From Ostreococcus lucimarinus CCE9901 (Eukaryota > Chlorophyta > Mamiellophyceae > Mamiellales > Bathycoccaceae): DNA of 64,000 nucleotides. Made by a program: the position numbers and the translations under genes. The first letter of the stretch is position 1. Each line of letters opens with the position of its first letter. The stretch lies in assembly GCF_000092065.1 (NCBI RefSeq), contig NC_009356.1, positions 124,001 through 188,000 on the forward strand, in the 5' to 3' direction. The notes beneath the pieces are model-generated. The model was not told where the DNA came from. It worked only from the letters and a program-made list of their open reading frames with translations, and made no database searches. Of the stretch, positions 58,017 to 64,000 are shown piece after piece.

Positions 58017-60017
58017 CTAATCGACGGCGTAAATGGATTCTTTTCGCGCAACTGCACGCTTGTCGTGTTCCTTGACGGCGCGTTCGTATCGAGTGCCCAT
58101 GGAGAAGAGTTTGGTGCGGAGTTCGCCGAGCGACCGGCGGTTCGATTTCGACACCTTGCGCGAGAGGAAACGGGTGAAGAGCTGGAGACCGCCCTCTGGG
58201 TCGTTTTCCTCGGCATCGACGACGCGACCGCCGTTCAGAGTGACGTCAACGAGATCCATGCACACGATGACGGACCAGACCTCTTTCGCCGGGGTGTCTT
58301 GTCGGACGACGACGTCGGACAAATGTTCCATCGCGGCTCGTCGACGAGCAATAACTGACTGCGCGTCGTCGCGAGCAAGCTTCGGGATGATCTTCATCAG
58401 CTCCGCGGGTGTGATCCTTTTTGGCTTCTTACCTACGCTGGCGGTGGATTTGGCAAATGGTAGGAGGTGTCGAATCGAGACGGCGGACGCCGCCGCGAGC
58501 GCGTCTCGCAAATCTCTGTCGCGGCTCGTGAGGTTCGGCAACCATTGCACGACGCGCGCGTACACACCGACGTTCGCATACTCGTCCTCCTCCGTTGCGT
58601 TTGAGTCTATGTTGGAACTGATCTCGAGCAGGTAACGGATCGCCTTGGATTTGAACGTGTCCCACGATTTTTGCGGAACGCTCGCGAGGAGCGCCGCCGC
58701 GGCGTCTTGGAGAACCCATCCCAAAGCCTGCGCGCGATAGTCGATCGCGATGGACACAAACATTTGCAGCATCCTAGCGCATCCATCGACATTATCGAAC
58801 GCTTCGACGTTCCGCGCGAAGGCGTTGTCGCAAACTGCAGTCACCATCTCCGCCACGACGAAGAGTTCTGGGCGCAAACAAAGCGCGTCGTCCTCGTTCG
58901 CAGGGGTCGCCGGTGCGGATAGTGATGAACGCTGCGAGTTCACGTAGTCTCGCGCACCGAAAGTGCGCAATGTATCGCACACGGTGCTCGCGCAAAGTAT
59001 CCAAGCCGGAGGCGGACACTGCGATCTCCCATCCGCGGGCGCGCCGAGTCTGTAGTCGTACCTCTGCTCTCGAGCGTCGTACAGCGAACCCCACTTACAA
59101 TCGAAACCGAGCGCGGCCAAAAACGAGTCACGCGCCGCCAATCGAACGTCGTGACGCGAGCACGTCGTAGCTACGTCCCATAACCACTCCATGGTGTGCT
59201 CGTCGCACGCGCGCTTCGCCGACGCCCAACGCATCGGCAGCCACCGCTCGAGCAAGAGCACGCGCCACAAGTCTTCTTCGCGCGCGCTCGACACGCTCTC
59301 AAGTCCGCGTTTCACGACTGCGCGCAACGCTTTCGACGCGCACTGCCCGAGAACCTTCGCGTCACTTTCCGAAGAAGTCGTCGCGGCCGAGCTTCGCGAC
59401 GACGCGAACGCGTTCGCTCCCAACGTCTCCGCGTCGTACCTCAACTCGAACGCCTCCCCGTGCGCGTCCAAGAACTCCTCGTGACTATCCAACGCTTTCA
59501 ACGCCGCCGCCTCTTCCATCTCCGCCTCTCGCTTCATCGCCGCCGCCTCCTCGAGCCGTCTCGCCTCCAAATTCTCGTCGTCCAACCGCCGCCGTTCCCG
59601 CGTCTCCGCGTCCCGCTTCACGCCCGCCTCCAATTCCGCCTTCTCCGCGAGGAGATATTCGAACGAGCCCGCGCTCGTCTTCCGTCCTCCGCTCGTCGTC
59701 GCCAGCCCGCGCGCGCGCATCGCGTTCTTCAACCAGTCTTCGCTGTCGCTCCCGTCGCCCTCCGTCGCGGGCTTCGCGCGCTTCGCGTCCGCCGACGCCG
59801 CCTCGCGCCCTCGTCCCGCGCGCTTCCGCGCGCTCGGCGTCGCGCGCGCGCCGCCTCGTCGTCCCGTTCCCGTCGACGTCGCCGCGTTCGCATCCGTCTT
59901 CGCCCGCGCGCCGTCGCGCGCGCCGTCGCCCCCGCGCGCGAGCGGCGACAGCGACGCGTCGTCCTCGAGCGCGTCCGCGCGCGCGTCGTCGTCGTCGTCG
60001 TCGGAATCGCTCGGCAT
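58017..60017 (-). CDS. Coiled-coil/helical nuclear protein, possibly SLF2/FAM178 (CANIN)-like
   Basis: A 666-aa protein. The first ~120 residues are low complexity: an Asp run (SDSDDDDDDARAD), then basic stretches with likely nuclear-localisation signals (RKRAGRGRE). Residues ~125-195 are a charged coiled coil (SFEYLLAEKAELEAG onward). The last ~440 residues are helical without catalytic motifs. The layout, a charged linker then a helical domain introduced by a LLLERWLPMRWAS-type segment and EWLWDVATTC, recalls the CANIN domain of SLF2/FAM178, which binds SMC5/6. That match is weak; I mainly claim a conserved-looking nuclear protein of unknown function. ATG 60017 is the only start. Confidence 0.6.
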   Translation of the reverse strand: MPSDSDDDDDDARADALEDDASLSPLARGGDGARDGARAKTDANAATSTGTGRRGGARATPSARKRAGRGREAASADAKRAKPATEGDGSDSEDWLKNAMRARGLATTSGGRKTSAGSFEYLLAEKAELEAGVKRDAETRERRRLDDENLEARRLEEAAAMKREAEMEEAAALKALDSHEEFLDAHGEAFELRYDAETLGANAFASSRSSAATTSSESDAKVLGQCASKALRAVVKRGLESVSSAREEDLWRVLLLERWLPMRWASAKRACDEHTMEWLWDVATTCSRHDVRLAARDSFLAALGFDCKWGSLYDAREQRYDYRLGAPADGRSQCPPPAWILCASTVCDTLRTFGARDYVNSQRSSLSAPATPANEDDALCLRPELFVVAEMVTAVCDNAFARNVEAFDNVDGCARMLQMFVSIAIDYRAQALGWVLQDAAAALLASVPQKSWDTFKSKAIRYLLEISSNIDSNATEEDEYANVGVYARVVQWLPNLTSRDRDLRDALAAASAVSIRHLLPFAKSTASVGKKPKRITPAELMKIIPKLARDDAQSVIARRRAAMEHLSDVVVRQDTPAKEVWSVIVCMDLVDVTLNGGRVVDAEENDPEGGLQLFTRFLSRKVSKSNRRSLGELRTKLFSMGTRYERAVKEHDKRAVARKESIYAVD

Positions 60018-60072
60018 GCGCGACGATGTGTCGCGATGGGCCGACGGTTCGCGACGTCACTTCGCGCCCGTC

Positions 60073-60946
60073 ATGCGCGCCGCCGCCGCGCTCGCGTCTC
60101 GCGCGTCGCGATTCGCGCGATCGAACGCCCGAGCGCCCGGCGCGCGCGCGCGAGGGCGCGCGCGATCGACGGTGGCGCGAGAGACGCGCGCGAACGGGAA
60201 AGCGGCTGAGCTCGCGCCGCTGGAACAGCGCGTCGACCTGCGCGTGGGGAGAGTGCTGAGCGCGAAGCGACACGAGGACGCGGAGAAATTGGTGCGTGGG
60301 GTCGATCGCGGCGCGCGCGCGGGCGCGGACGCGGAGGCGGGGATGGGAGGACGGCGGGACTGACGACGACGACGCTTTATCCGTTCGCGCGCCGCAGTAC
60401 ATCGAGGAGATCGATCTGGGCGAGCCCGAGGGGCCGAGGACGATTTTGAGCGGACTGGTGCCGTACATGTCGGCGGAGGACATCGAGGGGAAGAGCGTGA
60501 TCGTGTTTGCGAATCTGAAGGTGCGAGGACGCGAACGACGCGCGGCGAGCGAAGCGCGACGCGAACGCGAGACAAAGTTTGACGTTGATCGAACGCGCGA
60601 TGACTGACGAGACGCGAATGCGAACGCGACGCAGGCGCGTAAGCTGGCGGGCATTCCCTCGCACGGGATGATTCTCGCGGCGTCGGACGCTTCGCACGAA
60701 AATGTTGAGTTGCTCGTCGCGCCGGAGGGCGCCGTCGTCGGCGAACGCGTTCGATTCGGCGAATCCGACGAGCCGCAAGCCGAGCCGCAAACTCCGAACC
60801 AGATTCAAAAGAAGAAGACGTGGGAGGAACTCCAACCGCTTTTGGTGACGAATCAAGATTGCGTGGCGACGTACGAAGGCGCGCCGATGATGACGTCCGC
60901 CGGTCCGGTGAAGTGCGCCACCATGAAGGGCGCCACCATCGGGTAA
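60073..60946 (+). CDS. EMAPII/Trbp111-type tRNA-binding protein (three exons)
   Basis: Exons 60073-60291, 60398-60520 and 60635-60946, 217 aa. Introns of 106 and 114 bp start GTGCGT and GTGCGA, end CAG, and each has ACTGAC 27-34 nt before its end. Splicing restores the OB-fold tRNA-binding domain: VDLRVGRVLSAKRHEDAEKL-YIEEIDLGE, RTILSGLV, ANLK-ARKLAGIPSHGM, LLVAPEGAVVGERV, and the EMAPII-like C-terminal extension. Homologues are AIMP1/Arc1p and the C-terminus of MetRS. This one is a stand-alone domain with a basic N-terminal presequence, so it may serve organelle tRNA. ATG 60016 is also in frame but overlaps the start codon of the opposite gene. Confidence 0.88.
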
Positions 60947-61097
60947 TCTCGCGCGCGCCCCGTCGCGCGCGCTCGACGCGCACGATTCATCCGTTAATAT
61001 TTATTCACGCCATTTATTAACGCGCGCTCGACACACCGCGTCGCGCTCGACCGACCCCGCGGCGTCGGTTGCGTCGCTTTACTTCGCGCCTCGCGCG

Positions 61098-61727
61098 ATG
61101 TCTCGCGCCGACGCCGACGACGCCGTCACGCGCCCGTTTCTCGGCGTGAAAGAGCGTCGACGAAGTTCGTTCGCCAAGCGCGCGCTCGGGGACGATCTCG
61201 GCGTCGCCAAGGATGCGCTCGGCGCGAAGGCTTTGGAAAAGTACGGCGCCACGCGCGTCGTCTTCAGCGCGCGCGCGCTCAAGCTGAACCATCGAGACGA
61301 GCTCAAGGCCCGCATTCTCGTCGTCACGGACGTCGGCGTCATGCTGCTGGACGAACAAACCAAACGCGTGCGACGGAGGTTTAGTTGGAAGGATTTGGCG
61401 GAGGTGCGCGTGAGCGTGTACGCCGACGACTTTTTCGCGTTGGTGTCGCCGGACGAGTACGACACGCTGTGCGCGTGTAATCGCAAGACGGAAGCAATCG
61501 TCGCGATGCGGGAGATGTGGAAGCGCGATCGGGCGATGCGACGCGCGAGGGATGGGACGGCGCTCGACGCGTTCGAGGAGTTACCCGTGACGGCGAGCGA
61601 GCGCTTCACGTACAGAGCGAGCGCGACGCGCGAACGCGCGGTGAATTTCGTGCGCGTGGACGACGGTGACGTAGACATAGATGTCATCGACGTCGACGAC
61701 GAGAACGAGGACGAGAACGAGACGTAG
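61098..61727 (+). CDS. Myosin-I tail (TH1) domain protein
   Basis: A 209-aa protein. Residues ~10-165 fit a myosin TH1 domain: FLGVKERRRSSF, KYGATRVVFSARALKLNHRDELKARILVVTDVGVMLLD, then the basic RVRRRFSWKDLAEVRVS. TH1 domains carry a PH-like fold that binds acidic phospholipids. There is no motor or IQ motif, so this is a lone lipid-binding module; lone TH1 proteins occur in other protists. The C-terminus is an acidic run (DVDDENEDENET) that may keep it from membrane. Its partner and role are unknown. ATG 61098. Confidence 0.7.
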   Translation: MSRADADDAVTRPFLGVKERRRSSFAKRALGDDLGVAKDALGAKALEKYGATRVVFSARALKLNHRDELKARILVVTDVGVMLLDEQTKRVRRRFSWKDLAEVRVSVYADDFFALVSPDEYDTLCACNRKTEAIVAMREMWKRDRAMRRARDGTALDAFEELPVTASERFTYRASATRERAVNFVRVDDGDVDIDVIDVDDENEDENET

Positions 61728-61804
61728 ACTCGACGCGCGCGGCGACTCTGAGCGCGTAATTCGCGGTGTAACAACAAAACTTCTAGACGACGCGCGTTCG
61801 TCCC

Positions 61805-62226
61805 TCACCCCGGTCCAACCTTGGGAATATCGTGATGCTCGCTCAGCTTGCTCAGCTTCTCGTTGAACTCCCGCACCTTATCCTTGTGCGATTTACTCGC
61901 CATCTCCTTGATCATCTGCGCCTCTCTCGCGCGTTTATAGTGCGCCTCGTACGCCAGCTCCGCCTTGGTTCGCGTCTCCTCCTTCGCCGTCGCCTTCCCG
62001 CTCGCCGACCGCTCCCGATCGCCCTGTCCGTTCGCGCGCGAGTCGACGTCGTCAGTCACTCGTCGCGCGCCGCGCGCCCCGCGTCCGCGCGTCGCTCGTC
62101 GCGCGCCGCGCGCACCTTTTCCCGCTTGTCCTTTTTCGTCTTTTTCGCCTTCTTCGCGGTCGTCGTCGTCGCCTTGAGCGCCAACCGGCCGCGAACGACG
62201 TGGTCGTACGCGCCGTCCTTCGTCAT
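61805..62226 (-). CDS. FAM32A: FAM32A-like spliceosomal protein (two exons)
   Basis: Exons 62226-62116 and 62023-61805, 109 aa, close to the 112 aa of human FAM32A. The 92-bp intron has GTGCGC donor, GTGACTGACG branch motif and CAG acceptor; the join is phase 0. Exon 1 encodes YDHVVRGRLALK followed by a Lys-rich run; exon 2 encodes TKAELAYEAHYKRAREAQM, ASKSHKDKVREFNEKL and ends SEHHDIPKVGPG, matching FAM32A (LTEHYDIPKVSWTK). In human catalytic spliceosomes FAM32A reaches the active site and promotes exon joining. The gene is convergent with the TH1 gene (77 bp). Confidence 0.9.
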
Positions 62227-62698
62227 CGCGCTCGCTCGCTCGCGGTCGATCGTGCGGCGCCGCGCGCGCTCGGCATCGCGTCGCGGAGTGTCGCGCGCGT
62301 CGCCCCGCGGTGTCTTTGTCAGCGCGAACCGCGATCGGCGACGCGATCGCGATACGCCGACGCGCGCGACGTCGCTCTCGACGCACGAACGCGCGGAAAC
62401 GGTCGATAAATATCGCGCGCGCGAGAATCGCGCGCGCGAGCGGACGTCGGCGACGCGCGAGAGGCGCGAGAGGCGTGAAACGCGCGGCGCGCGCGGAACG
62501 ATCTCCGCGCGCGCGTGGTGATTGCGAGCGCTGGACGCGCGCGCGAGCGCGCGAGGGCGTCGAGCGCGCGCTCGGTACGGACGGAAACGTTCGGTGGGTC
62601 GGTCGCGCGCGACGCGAGGGACGTAGGACGGCGCGAGGGCGACGCGAGGGCGCGCGAGGGAAAGGTTGGAGACCGAGGGTATCCTCGCGGCGCGCGCG
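62227..62698. other. Divergent spacer between FAM32A and casein kinase 1
   Basis: At 472 bp this is the longest gap in the window. It is dominated by CG dinucleotides, with a GATAAATATCGC element at 62402-62413 as the only AT-rich core, two ATCGCGCGCGCGAG copies next to it (62407-62420 and 62424-62437), and several GCGCGAG/GCGAGGG repeats near CK1. It probably holds both promoters and the long CK1 leader. I see no gene. Confidence 0.5.
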
Positions 62699-63892
62699 AT
62701 GGCGTCGCAGAGCGGTTTAGAGCTGCGCGTGGGGAATAAGTACAGGCTCGGACGGAAGATTGGATCGGGGTCGTTCGGAGACATTTATCTCGGCACGCAC
62801 ATCAAGACGAATGAAGAGGTGGGGATCAAGCTGGAGAGCTGCAAGACGAAGCATCCGCAGTTGCTGTACGAGTCGAGGTTGTACAAGATTTTACAAGGCG
62901 GCACGGGCGTGCCGAACGTGCGATGGTACGGCGTGGAGGGTGATTATAACATCATGGTGATGGATCTGCTCGGACCGAGCTTGGAGGATCTGTTCAACTT
63001 TTGTAACCGAAAGTTGAGCCTGAAGACGGTGTTGATGCTGGCGGATCAGCTCGTGTCGAGGATCGAGTACGTGCATAGTAAAAGTTTCATCCATCGCGAT
63101 ATAAAGCCGGATAACTTTTTGATGGGACTCGGAAAACGAGCGAATCAGGTCAACATCATCGACTTCGGGCTGGCGAAGAAGTATAGAGATCCAAAGACGC
63201 ACTTACACATTCCGTATCGAGAGAATAAAAACTTGACGGGAACGGCGAGATACGCGAGTATCAACACGCACGTTGGGATCGAGCAATCGCGACGGGACGA
63301 CTTGGAGTCGCTCGGGTACGTTTTGATTTACTTCTTGCGCGGATCTTTGCCCTGGCAAGGCTTGAAAGCGGCGACGAAGAAACAAAAATATGAAAAGATT
63401 AGCGAAAAGAAGATGACGACGCCCATCGAGGTGTTGTGCAAAGGCTATCCGCCAGAGTTTGTGACGTACTTCCAAGTCGTGCGCTCGCTGCGGTTCTCGG
63501 ACAAGCCGGATTACTCGTACCTTCGCAAGCTGTTCCGCGATTTGTTTATTCGCGAAGGCTATCAGTACGATTACGTATTCGACTGGACGATTTTAAAGTA
63601 CCAGCAGACGCAGGCGTTGACGCGTCCCAGCGCGAGCGCGGCGCAAGCGCAGGCGGGTGTCGGCACGAGCGGTGACGCCACCGACCCCAGCGCCGCGCTC
63701 CGACGTCAATCAACTTTAGATCGCAACGCAAGCGTTTCGCGACCGAGCGGGACGAGACTAGTCGAGAAGGAAGTCGCGAGCGCAGATCGGACCACATCCT
63801 TCGCGCGCAACTACGATCGCCAGCGCTCGAGCTCGCGACCTCTCGCCAGTAGAAAGGAAGAGGATTACGACGGCGGTCGTGCGTACCAATAA
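62699..63892 (+). CDS. CK1: Casein kinase 1
   Basis: A 397-aa Ser/Thr kinase of the CK1 delta/epsilon-like group. The catalytic domain starts [18 protein letters not shown], has [12 protein letters not shown], the CK1-specific [12 protein letters not shown], and [19 protein letters not shown]. The C-terminal ~100 residues are Ser/Gln/Arg-rich regulatory tail. CK1 controls clock proteins, Wnt-like and vesicle pathways; in Ostreococcus CK1 activity is known to set circadian period. The frame opens upstream with TTG; ATG 62699 is the first and matches the family start. Single exon after a 472-bp GC-rich upstream region. Confidence 0.97.
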   Translation: MASQSGLELRVGNKYRLGRKIGSGSFGDIYLGTHIKTNEEVGIKLESCKTKHPQLLYESRLYKILQGGTGVPNVRWYGVEGDYNIMVMDLLGPSLEDLFNFCNRKLSLKTVLMLADQLVSRIEYVHSKSFIHRDIKPDNFLMGLGKRANQVNIIDFGLAKKYRDPKTHLHIPYRENKNLTGTARYASINTHVGIEQSRRDDLESLGYVLIYFLRGSLPWQGLKAATKKQKYEKISEKKMTTPIEVLCKGYPPEFVTYFQVVRSLRFSDKPDYSYLRKLFRDLFIREGYQYDYVFDWTILKYQQTQALTRPSASAAQAQAGVGTSGDATDPSAALRRQSTLDRNASVSRPSGTRLVEKEVASADRTTSFARNYDRQRSSSRPLASRKEEDYDGGRAYQ

Positions 63893-63955
63893 TCTTGTAT
63901 TCTATAGGAACAGCAAACCAACGAGCAAGCGTTTCATCCGCACAGCGCGGCGGCG

Positions 63956-64000
63956 TATATAACCGCCGCGCCGTCGAGGCCATGCCTCCCGAGCGCGCTT
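63956..64000 (+). other. TATA box and first codons of a truncated gene
   Basis: TATATAA at 63956-63962 is followed 20 bp later by an ATG at 63982, with the last 19 bases of the window reading MPPERA. The TATA box gives this real support as the start of a plus-strand gene running off the edge, but the protein cannot be identified from six codons, and the short TATA-to-ATG distance leaves little room for a leader. Confidence 0.35.

Noticed and set aside
59485-60654. 389-aa minus-strand frame across the CANIN-like and tRNA-binding genes
   Set aside because: Runs antisense through spliced exons of the tRNA-binding protein and in a second frame of the other gene; repetitive Arg/Gly.

Overview
The window looks like nuclear DNA of a compact green picoalga of the Mamiellales, most likely Ostreococcus or a close relative. 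The evidence is the GC-rich, very gene-dense sequence (35 protein genes in 64 kb, intergenic gaps often under 150 bp), the many single-exon genes of clearly eukaryotic families (importin beta, RPN6, NOG1, RPC1, IRE1, SF3B2), and plant or plastid functions (PsaE of photosystem I, plastid MinD, a high-light-inducible-type one-helix protein, plastid-type DapF, an LSF2-like glucan phosphatase, a CPR5-like membrane protein). The genus is an inference; no marker gene such as rRNA is present. I found no rRNA, convincing tRNA, transposon, CRISPR or virus.

Layout: 0.2-8 kb, minus-strand genes for an R3H/DELH/ankyrin RNA helicase, importin beta and a zinc alcohol dehydrogenase whose 3' end has been tandemly duplicated. 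8-18.1 kb, mostly plus strand: ABCD peroxisomal transporter, SUV3 helicase, NYN-type RNase, NOG1 GTPase, RPN6 proteasome subunit, with a small ZZ-finger gene on the minus strand. 18.2-30 kb: four-exon SAS10/UTP3, Tat-SF1/CUS2, a DUF493 protein, DapF, a tail-anchored unknown, SF3B2, LSF2-like phosphatase and an orphan type I membrane protein. 30-45 kb: F-box/LRR protein, secreted somatomedin-B-like protein, one-helix LHC-like protein, CPR5-like protein, a 2089-aa rotatin-like protein, uL24 and an IRE1 that ends in a CCCH zinc finger. 45-57 kb: plastid MinD, a DUF89 phosphatase, psaE (hidden because it is cut by three introns), a sulfotransferase-like/glycosyltransferase-like Golgi protein, RPC1. 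57-64 kb: M20 deacylase, a coiled-coil/CANIN-like protein, a tRNA-binding (EMAPII-type) protein, a myosin-I TH1-domain protein, FAM32A, casein kinase 1, and the first codons of another gene.

The genes are independently transcribed, usually as close divergent or convergent pairs. The main recurring theme is RNA: U2 snRNP/spliceosome (Tat-SF1, SF3B2, FAM32A), ribosome production (SAS10, NOG1, uL24), Pol III, RNA helicases, and RNases (NYN protein, IRE1). Seven genes are interrupted, by 12 introns in all. I placed these from reading-frame continuity with protein families plus GT-AG borders. Every one of the 12 contains ACTGAC 27-40 nt before its 3' splice site, a very uniform branch-point signal. 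Start codons were restricted to ATG; several long frames that open with GTG or TTG were shortened or given an upstream exon.
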